Assembly (NCBI GenBank): GCA_964535875.1
Contig: CAZHUE010000205.1
Location: 1 to 5,279, forward strand
Length of the DNA stretch: 5,279 nucleotides
Reading direction: 5' to 3'
Source: QPIN01 sp964535875
Lineage (GTDB): Bacteria > Pseudomonadota > Gammaproteobacteria > Methylococcales > Methylomonadaceae
The position numbers were made by a program, and so were the translations under genes. Shown here piece after piece: positions 1 to 5,279 of the stretch (position 1 is the first letter of the stretch; each line of letters opens with the position of its first letter). A model generated the notes under the pieces. That model ran no database searches and was not told the origin of the DNA. It worked only from the letters and a program-made list of their open reading frames with translations.

Positions 1-4
1 AACT

Positions 5-121
5 GATCGCGGAGTTTTATCACAAGATATTGACTGTACAGAGCTTTAAAAAAACATTAAGGTTAAGGGGTTTTTTTTAAGAACTGCGTGGTGTCAAGAG
101 TCTGTGCTAAAACCCGCGATC
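5..121. mobile_element. MITE-like 117-bp palindromic element with 4-bp flanking direct repeats
   Basis: The two ends are a perfect 8-bp inverted repeat, GATCGCGG at 5-12 and its complement at 114-121. The similarity continues inward as GTTTTA-CACA-TTGAC and ends in an A-run (48-54) facing a T-run (71-78). The arms are about 5-55 and 70-121, around a 14-nt loop. AACT lies directly outside each end (1-4 and 122-125), as expected for a 4-bp target-site duplication. There is no room for a transposase, so this would be a non-autonomous element mobilised in trans. The flgT stop codon is 37 bp away, so the flgPT transcript would run into it; the strong fold, with a U-run in the minus-strand RNA, could stop transcription. 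The IS family was not identified. The left flank is only 4 nt long because the window starts there. Confidence 0.55.
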
Positions 122-158
122 AACTGATTTTTAAGATAAACGTTTACAAATACCATTT

Positions 159-1328
159 TCACCAGCTTTTAACCAAATCCCCAGCCTTTACTTTTCTGGC
201 ATCAGACACTATTTCCATTACTCCAACCGAAAATTTACTCTGAACTTCTTGCACATTAACCACACCAATCAGGCTTTTCTCTTGAAATCCGGAATTTGTA
301 TTTAGTGCATAAACCACCAGCCGATCACCCAGTTTCAGCTTATCTTGAGCACCTGCTGCAAAAAATATTTTGTTTTCTTGTACTTTGAGTACTTTTGCTG
401 AGAAAGGATAACAGGCGAATAATTGTCCAATATCTTTACTGGCTAACTGGATAATTTTTGAAATCTTATGCCCGGCAGGTGTTGCTTTAAACCGTTCACT
501 CCCTACGGTATAGCCTGAAGGAATCCACACATCGCCTATTATCGTGTCGGTATACCGATGTTGGAATAATAATGCACCACTGATGCCATCATGCACATAA
601 ACATCAATAGATACCCCGCGCCTAGCTACAAAATCTCTCATTGCAGACTTCATTTGAGACATAAACCCTGAGCCTCTTACATATTCAGTTGACTCTATCT
701 CAAAATCTCTAATAACACCCGATATAACAAATTGAGCGGCTTTCTCCTGAGCTAATTGAACAACGATAGAATCCTGATACCCTGTTGCAGAGAACATTTC
801 CGGCGCCATATCAGGTCTGGAATACAGAACGGTATGCGTATCGTTGTGACCAATAAAATTACCCGTCTCAACCAGAACATTCATTATTTCTCTGGGAATA
901 CCACTGTATAAGTCCTGACTCTCATTTCCGCTAATCTGGCCTGACGTTGCTATAGGAAATCCTGTAACAATAATGCTACTTCGGTAGGGTGCGTTACATT
1001 GTTGATCATCAGAAATAACTGATAAGACTTGAAGGTGATAAACATCATCAACAATCCATTCATCAACAACTTTTGTACTGCCCAATAGTGATTTTGAAGA
1101 GACAATGTGGTCTAACTGTCTGGTTGCATTACTTATTGCATTTTTAAACGCTTGTTTTCTGGCTATAAGTTTTGCACCCTTAATAATCGTTGCTTTACCT
1201 TCTGTGGTAACAACTCGATTTGCAGGATTAACGGCTACTGATGAGTTTTCAGTAGATTGTTGTGAGGCGCAGGCTTGCAAAAATAATAAACAACAAAAAA
1301 GAAAAGCGTTTACTGGGAAAAAGTTCAT
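159..1328 (-). CDS. flgT: FlgT-like flagellar H-ring protein with a lipoprotein signal
   Basis: The 389-residue protein matches the three-part FlgT layout. The N-terminal domain (about 39-105) begins with VTTEGKATI and an Ala-rich helix, followed by a conserved Cys111 and the strand SSIIVTGFPI. The middle domain (about 115-300) contains SGIPREIMNVL at 142-152. The C-terminal domain (about 306-389) starts CYPFSAKVLKV and carries the KLGDRLVVY turn. In Vibrio, FlgT is a periplasmic protein that builds the H ring around the basal body and helps retain the stator proteins. Here the N-terminus has a hydrophobic stretch ending in LQAC with Cys20, a plausible lipobox, so membrane anchoring is predicted. 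The reading frame opens with TTG at 1331, immediately before ATG at 1328; ATG was chosen. There is no clear Shine-Dalgarno sequence. It follows the flgP-like gene by 25 nt and is probably cotranscribed with it. Confidence 0.8.
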   Translation of the reverse strand: MNFFPVNAFLFCCLLFLQACASQQSTENSSVAVNPANRVVTTEGKATIIKGAKLIARKQAFKNAISNATRQLDHIVSSKSLLGSTKVVDEWIVDDVYHLQVLSVISDDQQCNAPYRSSIIVTGFPIATSGQISGNESQDLYSGIPREIMNVLVETGNFIGHNDTHTVLYSRPDMAPEMFSATGYQDSIVVQLAQEKAAQFVISGVIRDFEIESTEYVRGSGFMSQMKSAMRDFVARRGVSIDVYVHDGISGALLFQHRYTDTIIGDVWIPSGYTVGSERFKATPAGHKISKIIQLASKDIGQLFACYPFSAKVLKVQENKIFFAAGAQDKLKLGDRLVVYALNTNSGFQEKSLIGVVNVQEVQSKFSVGVMEIVSDARKVKAGDLVKSW

Positions 1329-1353
1329 CAAATTTCATTTAACTTCAGATTAT

Positions 1354-2034
1354 TTAAAAATGAGCTTTTGTGATACCAAAATAGCGAAATGCAGATTTAA
1401 TCGCCATGTTAACAGTCCATTCACTATCGTAAAGCCCATAATCAAGCATAGCACTATCTACAGGATTTTTCTTTTTAGAAAAACCGGATACACTTAATTG
1501 GGAAGTGCAATCTGATGAAACACAATCTAAATTAACAACAGTCAAAGGCACATGTTGATACCCTACGCGGGTAAAGGCAATTTTTTTGTCCTGATTTAAA
1601 CATTGAGTCACTACGCCCACTAAACCTGAAAAACAATAATAAAAACGCCGTGATAAATTTAATTCAAGCACCACTCTTTTTCTATTAGAAAAAGCTTCCG
1701 CCTGCTTAATCTTTGCCTCGCGTAAAAAAAGATCTAAATAAGTTCGATATACCTCATGCTGAATCACCTGCTCAGCGACCGTTATTCCTGTTGCCAGTTT
1801 TTCATTGTAAAGTTGTCCTGCCAAGTCTCTATAAGCATTAAGTTTTGCGTTTTGTTCTGCAATAGCATTCTTGTGCGATTGGCTTAATCCGGATTCATCA
1901 GGTAATGGACTATAACTAGTTGCACTAAGAACTTTGTTGTAGATAAAATCAGGTTTTTTCGTTGAAACAGGGGAACATGCGGTTAAATAAATTAAGCTCA
2001 CCAGTAACAAAATCCTTAAAATTTTTATTTTCAC
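1354..2034 (-). CDS. flgP: FlgP/LPP20-family outer-membrane lipoprotein, long form
   Basis: This is a 226-residue predicted lipoprotein with a basic start (MKIKILR), a hydrophobic segment and the lipobox LTAC with Cys20. Residues about 55-135 look like the LPP20 fold of FlgP: AEQNAKLNAYRDLAGQLY, then GITVAEQV, then an AEAFSNRKRVVLELNL strand. FlgP forms outer-membrane-associated rings around the flagellar motor in Vibrio and Campylobacter. Vibrio FlgP is roughly 150 residues, so the last ~90 residues are extra; they include Cys134, Cys145, Cys171 and Cys176. The start is GTG, supported by GGAG seven bases upstream. The gene follows rsfS after 55 nt and precedes flgT by 25 nt, and the FlgT neighbour strengthens the call. 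A generic LPP20 lipoprotein with a non-flagellar role is the main alternative. Confidence 0.68.
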   Translation of the reverse strand: MKIKILRILLLVSLIYLTACSPVSTKKPDFIYNKVLSATSYSPLPDESGLSQSHKNAIAEQNAKLNAYRDLAGQLYNEKLATGITVAEQVIQHEVYRTYLDLFLREAKIKQAEAFSNRKRVVLELNLSRRFYYCFSGLVGVVTQCLNQDKKIAFTRVGYQHVPLTVVNLDCVSSDCTSQLSVSGFSKKKNPVDSAMLDYGLYDSEWTVNMAIKSAFRYFGITKAHF

Positions 2035-2041
2035 ACAGAAG

Positions 2042-2046
2042 CTCCA
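2042..2046 (-). promoter_or_regulatory. Strong ribosome binding site deciding the GTG start of the flgP-like gene
   Basis: The minus strand reads TGGAG here, placed 7 nt before GTG at 2034-2032. The next downstream residues form a textbook lipoprotein signal, so the GTG codon is the likely start. Confidence 0.7.
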
Positions 2047-2089
2047 TTAGTTATACCTTCTGTATCGGCAGACAAGTGTATTTCTTAAA

Positions 2090-2446
2090 TTATTTTTCTG
2101 CTTCTTCTTCTAACTCTTCCACTCTATCAACAGACCATAATTTTTCTAACTCATAAAACTCTCTTGCTTGTGCTGTCATAATATGCAAAATAATATCGCC
2201 TAAATCGACTAAAACCCAATCAGACCCTTGCTCTCCTTCCACACCTAATAGCATTAGGTCATTCTCTTTTACTTTTTCTACTACATAAGCTGCTAATGAT
2301 TTTGAATGTCTTGCCGAAGTGGATGTAACCAATACCATATAATCAGTAACACTAGTTTTATCTATAACATCAAGGATGGTAATATCTAATCCTTTATTAT
2401 CTTCTAAAACGCCTTCTATTAGTTTAAGTATTTCTTTTATTTGCAT
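2090..2446 (-). CDS. rsfS: Ribosomal silencing factor RsfS
   Basis: This is a complete 118-residue RsfS (DUF143/Iojap family) protein. RsfS binds ribosomal protein uL14 on the 50S subunit and blocks joining to 30S, lowering translation in stationary phase or starvation. Family marks are visible in order: the DITILDV strand (21-27), DYMVLVTSTSARHSKSLA (35-52), GVEGEQGSDWVLVDLGD (68-84), and the signature HIMTAQAREFYELEKLW (88-104). The tail ELEEEAEK is acidic. Start ATG at 2446 is preceded by AAAGAGA with GAG 7 nt away. It is third in the proA-nadD-rsfS order but separated from nadD by 117 nt, so it may have its own promoter. The usual neighbour rlmH is absent downstream; the flgP-like gene is there instead. 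Confidence 0.96.
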   Translation of the reverse strand: MQIKEILKLIEGVLEDNKGLDITILDVIDKTSVTDYMVLVTSTSARHSKSLAAYVVEKVKENDLMLLGVEGEQGSDWVLVDLGDIILHIMTAQAREFYELEKLWSVDRVEELEEEAEK

Positions 2447-2487
2447 TTATTGTCTCTTTAAGTTTTGTATATAGGAACAATCTTGTT

Positions 2488-2516
2488 ATTTTGATGGGTT
2501 ATTCTATTATCAAAAT
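2488..2516. repeat. Small inverted repeat in the nadD-rsfS gap
   Basis: ATTTTGAT at 2488-2495 is perfectly complementary to ATCAAAAT at 2509-2516 across a 13-nt spacer. No T-run follows on the minus strand, so it is not a standard terminator. It could be an operator-type site, a processing hairpin or chance in AT-rich sequence. Confidence 0.3.
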
Positions 2517-2532
2517 GTACTTTAATCCAACT

Positions 2533-2567
2533 GTTGGGTTAACGATAGAGCCGTTAGTTCAACCTAC
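2533..2567 (-). repeat. Degenerate REP-like palindrome overlapping the nadD stop codon
   Basis: On the minus strand the sequence begins GTAGGTTGAACTAACG, has a 7-nt loop, then closes with CGTTAACCCAAC. The arms (2533-2544 and 2552-2563) pair over 12 positions if three G-T pairs are allowed on the plus strand. The GTAG head plus palindrome is the known plan of REP sequences moved by REP-associated tyrosine transposases, and GTAGGTTGGGTT-type repeats are common in gammaproteobacterial intergenic DNA. The TAG of the GTAG head (2566-2564) is the stop codon of nadD. Confidence 0.55.
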
Positions 2568-3181
2568 GTGTAGAGTTTGTTTTTCTTTATATAATTTATG
2601 ATATTGTCTGGTAATAAATAGCCAGGGTTTTGACCTTCTTTAATGATATTTCTAATGACCGTTGCTGATATATCTAACTGTGTGACTGATTGAAAAAACA
2701 TATAGCCTGAATTATCACCTTTTAAACTCCCTCTACTTTCAGTTAATTTTGACGCTAAAAAACCAGAAAGTTTTTTTAACTTATATCCAGGTCTGGTAAT
2801 GACAACAATATGCGCATAATCAAATAATTGCTGCCATTGATACCAAGCTTCCAATCCTTCAAAAGCATCAGTCCCTATTATTAGAAGTAACGATTTATCA
2901 GCCAATTCTTTTCTTAATGATTTAAGCGTATCTACCATATAAGAATACCCTTCCCTATCCAGTTCACGTCTGTCTATCACCAAACCAGATTGATTCTGAA
3001 CTGCCAGTTCCAGCATAGTTAAGCGCATTTCTGGCGATGTTAAAGGCGTTTCTCTATGCGGTGGTTGTGAGCAAGGGATTAAACGAACTTCATCTAAAGC
3101 AAATATTTCTTTTATTTCCATAGCGGTACGCAAATGTCCATAATGAACAGGATCAAAAGTACCGCCATAAACACCAATCAT
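2564..3181 (-). CDS. nadD: Nicotinate-nucleotide adenylyltransferase NadD
   Basis: This 205-residue enzyme transfers AMP from ATP to nicotinate mononucleotide, making deamido-NAD in the cytoplasmic route to NAD. The nucleotidyltransferase signature is intact: GGTFDPVHYGHLR at 6-18 with the HxGH-type histidines 13 and 16. Further family marks are LIPCSQPPHR (34-43), the IIGTDAF strand-loop (101-107) and ISATVIR (171-177), equivalent to the family ISSTxIR motif. Length is normal. The ATG directly follows the proA TAG without a spacer, and AAGAG lies inside the last proA codons 5 nt before it, so translation is probably coupled to proA. The stop codon lies within a REP-like repeat, so the last residues may have been changed by that insertion, although NKLYT looks ordinary. 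Confidence 0.97.
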   Translation of the reverse strand: MIGVYGGTFDPVHYGHLRTAMEIKEIFALDEVRLIPCSQPPHRETPLTSPEMRLTMLELAVQNQSGLVIDRRELDREGYSYMVDTLKSLRKELADKSLLLIIGTDAFEGLEAWYQWQQLFDYAHIVVITRPGYKLKKLSGFLASKLTESRGSLKGDNSGYMFFQSVTQLDISATVIRNIIKEGQNPGYLLPDNIINYIKKNKLYT

Positions 3182-4438
3182 CTAAACTCTTATTTGCCCA
3201 TCACCCAGCACCACATATTTTAGCGAAGTTAATCCATTTAAACCCACAGGACCTCTGGCATGAAGCTTATCGGTACTAATCCCGATTTCTGCACCTAAGC
3301 CATATTCAAAACCATCAGCAAAACGAGTTGAGGCATTAACCATCACAGAACTTGAATCCACTTCGCGTAAAAAACGCCTCGCTAACGTATAGTCCTCAGT
3401 CACTATTGTTTCTGTATGACCAGAGCTATGTTGATTTATATGATCTATGGCTTCATCCATATCATCTACAATTTTGATTGATAGAATGGGAGCTAAATAC
3501 TCTGTATCCCAATCTTCTTCTGTTGCTCTTTTACAATCAGGAATTAATGAGCAAGTTTTTAGACACCCACGCAATTCAACCCCTTCTTGTTGATATTTAT
3601 CAGCTAATAAAGGTAATACTTCACCTGCAATAACTTCTGCTACCAATAAAGTTTCCATTGCATTACAAACACCATACCGATGCGTTTTAGCATTAAAAGC
3701 AATGTTAACTGCTTTTTTAATATCAGCTTTATTATCAATATAAACATGGCAGATGCCATCCAAATGCTTAATCACAGAAATTGTTGCATCCTTACTGATT
3801 CTCTCAATCAAGCCTTTTCCGCCACGAGGAACAATCACATCGACATATTTATTCATTGTGATTAATTCTCCCACTGCAGCACGATCCGTTGTTTCCACAA
3901 CCTGAACAGCCTCGGTAGGTAAGCCAGTAGCACTCAAGCCCTCAGAAATACAAGCTGCAATCGCCTGATTAGAATGAATCGCCTCAGACCCACCTCTTAA
4001 AATACATGCATTCCCCGATTTTAAACATAAAGCTGCAGCATCAACCGTTACGTTAGGACGGGATTCATAAATAATACCAATTACACCTAAAGGCACACGC
4101 ATTTGACCGACTTGAATACCACTAGGTCTGTAGCCAAGGTTTGTTATTTCCCCTACTGGATCAGCCAATGCAGCGACCTGACTTAAGCCTTCAACCATGG
4201 AATCAATTCCCGCAGGCGTTAACTCAAGTCGATCTAATAATGCTGAATCCAACCCATTTTTTTTCCCAGCGGCTAAATCTTTTTGGTTTTCAACGACTAA
4301 AACTTTTTTACTATTAACAATAGCCTCAGCTATTTTTAACAGAGCCAGGTTTTTTTTGCCTGAATCCGCCTTACTTATTTCTCGACCTGCTTTTCTAGCT
4401 TGCATGCCAAGCTTATTCATATAATCAATAACTTCCAC
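3182..4438 (-). CDS. proA: Glutamate-5-semialdehyde dehydrogenase (gamma-glutamyl phosphate reductase) ProA
   Basis: This 418-residue, full-length cytoplasmic enzyme reduces gamma-glutamyl phosphate to glutamate-5-semialdehyde with NADPH, the second step of proline synthesis after ProB. Visible marks are PLGVIGIIYESRPNVTVDAA (about 116-135), LRGGSEAIHSN (147-157), VDVIVPRGGKGLIERI (199-214), the catalytic cysteine Cys258 in HRYGVCNAMETLLV, and near the end EYGLGAEIGISTDKLHARGPVGL (378-400). The wording is closer to Pseudomonas-type ProA than to the E. coli enzyme. The start is GTG at 4438, with AGAG 9 nt upstream; EVIDYMNKLG aligns with the N-terminus of Pseudomonas ProA, which argues against starting at ATG 4420. 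It heads the minus-strand operon and abuts nadD. No proB is in the window. Confidence 0.97.
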   Translation of the reverse strand: MEVIDYMNKLGMQARKAGREISKADSGKKNLALLKIAEAIVNSKKVLVVENQKDLAAGKKNGLDSALLDRLELTPAGIDSMVEGLSQVAALADPVGEITNLGYRPSGIQVGQMRVPLGVIGIIYESRPNVTVDAAALCLKSGNACILRGGSEAIHSNQAIAACISEGLSATGLPTEAVQVVETTDRAAVGELITMNKYVDVIVPRGGKGLIERISKDATISVIKHLDGICHVYIDNKADIKKAVNIAFNAKTHRYGVCNAMETLLVAEVIAGEVLPLLADKYQQEGVELRGCLKTCSLIPDCKRATEEDWDTEYLAPILSIKIVDDMDEAIDHINQHSSGHTETIVTEDYTLARRFLREVDSSSVMVNASTRFADGFEYGLGAEIGISTDKLHARGPVGLNGLTSLKYVVLGDGQIRV

Positions 4439-4471
4439 AATTCTTTACTCTAAGAAATATATTTTTTGGCT

Positions 4472-4477
4472 ATTATA
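4472..4477 (-). promoter_or_regulatory. Candidate -10 box of the proA-nadD operon
   Basis: The minus strand has a perfect TATAAT about 34 nt upstream of the proA GTG, giving a plausible leader of under 30 nt. No good -35 box sits at 16-18 bp, where GTATGG is found, so activation or a weak promoter is possible. Confidence 0.4.
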
Positions 4478-4518
4478 GCGTAGTCATAGTATTACCATAC
4501 TAAATCAAGAAAATGTTC

Positions 4519-4548
4519 TTAACGAACTAAATAGTATTTGAATATAAT
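4519..4548 (+). promoter_or_regulatory. Sigma-70-like promoter in front of the broken RND gene
   Basis: TTAACG at 4519-4524 (4 of 6 matches to the -35 consensus) and a perfect TATAAT at 4543-4548 are separated by 18 bp. The start codon at 4590 is about 40 nt downstream. No Shine-Dalgarno sequence is evident before that ATG. Confidence 0.5.
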
Positions 4549-4563
4549 ATTATTATTATTATT
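4549..4563 (+). repeat. (ATT)5 trinucleotide repeat in the 5' leader
   Basis: Five tandem ATT units lie just after the -10 box, spanning the expected transcription start. Slippage here would change the spacing between the promoter and the ATG at 4590. Confidence 0.6.
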
Positions 4564-4589
4564 ACATTAATTTTCAGCTTTCTATTAAT

Positions 4590-5065
4590 ATGGAACAAGA
4601 CCTAAACTCATCTAATTCTGTACATCATACCTGGCTGGATAATCTGGTTGCCTATTCATTAAAGGGCGGCTTACCCATTCTATTTTTTGTACTCTCTTTT
4701 ACTTTAGGCACTATTGCTCTGGTTTATACGCCTAGAGAAGAAGAGCCTCAGATTGTTGTTCCTATGGCTGATATTGTTTCTCTGCTCTCGGTCAAGCCGT
4801 CGTTACTTTGCGTTATGTTGTCGGGGAAGATCGTGAAGATGCTTTACTTAATGCTTACACCAAACTGCATTCTAATCTAGATAAAATCCCGGCAACTGTC
4901 AGTAACTGGATAGTTAAACCTTTAGAAATTGATGATGTACCTACGGTAATGCTTAGTCTTTGGAGTAGCCAACCAGATAGATACAGTGATTTTAAGTTAA
5001 GACGATTTGCTGATGGAATGACCACGTCTTTACAACAAATAGAAGATACCAATCAGGTCAACATA
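4590..5065 (+). pseudogene. Broken RND-family efflux permease gene, N-terminal remnant
   Basis: The first part reads as the N-terminus of an inner-membrane RND drug or metal efflux pump: a cytoplasmic head, one membrane helix (about residues 28-46, GLPILFFVLSFTLGTIALVY), then PREEEPQIVVPMADI. The frame then changes. From about 4778 another frame continues the same family with GQAVVTLRYVVGEDRED, KLHSNLDKIP, the signature KPLEIDDVPTVMLSLWS, and LRRFADGMTTSLQQIEDTNQV. About 30-40 family residues between MADI and GQAVVT are missing, so an out-of-frame deletion sits near 4776-4790. Homology ends at about 5065 where transposase sequence begins; intact pumps are over 1000 residues. Read alone, the first frame would give a 96-residue peptide ending at 4880. 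No adaptor (HlyD-type) gene is adjacent. The start ATG and promoter appear original. Confidence 0.82.
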
Positions 5066-5147
5066 GAAAGCAGACATGTCTGTTATTACCTCGCTGTATC
5101 AAGTGAACAGGAACGCCGACTGGTAATACTCTTGGGAGACGAGCCAT
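5066..5147 (-). pseudogene. N-terminal fragment of a REP-associated (Y1/HUH) tyrosine transposase
   Basis: Reading the minus strand from ATG at 5147 gives MARLPRVLPVGVPVHLIQRG followed by NNRHVCF. This is the standard opening of REP-associated tyrosine transposases of the Y1_Tnp superfamily, which act on single-stranded REP palindromes. The sequence then stops matching and reaches a TGA at 5060-5058. The HUH and catalytic tyrosine regions are absent, so about 28 residues remain from a protein that normally has well over 100. The left border coincides with the end of the RND homology on the opposite strand, so one deletion probably removed the rest of both genes. A plus-strand reading through this stretch is a shadow and does not resemble an RND pump. 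Confidence 0.8.
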
Positions 5148-5210
5148 AATTATAGTTTGACCAACAATCGTAAACTGAACAGTATATCATTTAATTTGTA
5201 TCTGACCCCA
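5148..5210 (-). mobile_element. Leader segment of the transposase element
   Basis: Immediately upstream of the transposase ATG the minus strand runs from TGGGGTCAGATACAAATTA (5210-5192) to TTGGTCAAACTATAATT before the ATG. From memory, similar GGGGTCAGA-type leaders commonly precede this transposase group in bacterial genomes, so the element boundary is placed near 5210. A short AGTTT/AAACT stem lies inside. The boundary is not confirmed by a target duplication. Confidence 0.45.
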
Positions 5211-5279
5211 GTTTTCTCTGATAGAATAGGCATTTTGTTTTTTCTCATGGCGTTTCTGCTGTGTTTGATGGTCTTCTTC
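5187..5279 (-). CDS. Possible C-terminal end of an unknown protein, cut by the window edge
   Basis: The minus strand is open from the window edge for 30 codons to TGA at 5189-5187. The encoded peptide is very hydrophilic and rich in Glu, Lys and Gln (EEDHQTQQKRHEKKQNAYSI, then RENWGQIQIK). The last residues are encoded by the GGGGTCAGA leader of the transposase element, so if the gene is real, its stop codon comes from that element. No family is recognised. A second minus-strand frame and one plus-strand frame are also open here, so coding is uncertain. Confidence 0.2.
   Translation of the reverse strand, partial: EEDHQTQQKRHEKKQNAYSIRENWGQIQIK

Noticed and set aside
46..80. Simple intrinsic terminator formed by the A-run and T-run
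   Set aside because: The pairing is only the centre of the larger 117-bp palindrome, so it was reported as part of that element; a terminator role remains possible.
1105..1497. Plus-strand ORF of 130 codons
   Set aside because: It lies antisense across the start of flgT and the end of the flgP-like gene, both well supported by family motifs and lipoprotein signals. The peptide shows no recognisable domain.
2053..2081. Possible hairpin between rsfS and the flgP-like gene
   Set aside because: Only about ten interrupted pairs (ATAC/GTAT, CTT/AAG, CTG/CAG) with bulges and no T-run, too weak to call a terminator.
1962..2156. Plus-strand ORF of 64 codons
   Set aside because: It is antisense to the flgP start, the intergenic gap and the end of rsfS; the product is Ser-rich and unrecognised.
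3680..3865. Plus-strand ORF inside proA
   Set aside because: It is a shadow of a strongly conserved part of ProA around the catalytic cysteine.
4197..4424. Plus-strand ORF near the proA 5' end
   Set aside because: It is antisense to a well-matched ProA N-terminal region and has no features of its own.
4590..4880. An independent 96-residue small membrane protein
   Set aside because: Residues up to about 62 are a typical RND permease N-terminus and the rest is the wrong frame of the same gene, so it is described as part of the pseudogene.
4855..5052. Minus-strand ORF of 65 codons
   Set aside because: It is the shadow of the RND remnant on the opposite strand.
4808..5149. A separate 113-residue gene with TTG start
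   Set aside because: The first ~85 residues are internal RND periplasmic domain and the last ~28 are antisense to the transposase start, so this frame is a chimera.

Overview
The window looks like an AT-rich gammaproteobacterial chromosome segment. The proA-nadD-rsfS order, and a ProA that reads like the Pseudomonas-type enzyme rather than the E. coli type, support this. A methanotroph-like (Methylococcales) or related aquatic lineage is possible from the style of the repeats, but this is a guess. All the intact genes lie on the minus strand and read right to left.

Layout from high to low coordinates. At 5279-5064 there is mobile-element debris: a possible C-terminal tail of an unknown minus-strand ORF, then a leader and the first ~28 codons of a REP-associated (Y1/HUH) tyrosine transposase. 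The debris abuts a broken plus-strand RND efflux permease gene (4590-5065). That gene keeps a good promoter but has an out-of-frame internal deletion and no 3' part. A 151-bp divergent intergenic region (4439-4589) separates it from the housekeeping operon.

The housekeeping operon is proA (proline synthesis), then nadD (NAD synthesis) with no spacing, then a 117-bp gap holding a REP-like palindrome, then rsfS (ribosome silencing factor). In many gammaproteobacteria rlmH would follow rsfS. Here there are instead two genes for predicted outer-membrane lipoproteins: a long FlgP/LPP20-like protein and a FlgT-like protein with a lipobox. In Vibrio, FlgO, FlgP and FlgT build the extra outer-membrane rings of the sheathed polar flagellar motor. 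No other flagellar gene is visible here.

The left end (5-121) is a 117-bp, almost entirely self-complementary element flanked by AACT on both sides. It resembles a MITE and sits just past the flgT stop codon, where its transcript could also act as a terminator.

No tRNA, rRNA or CRISPR array was seen. I did not find a convincing new multi-gene system. The more unusual points are the lipoprotein pair in the rlmH position, the repeat that supplies the nadD stop codon, and the RND/transposase wreckage.
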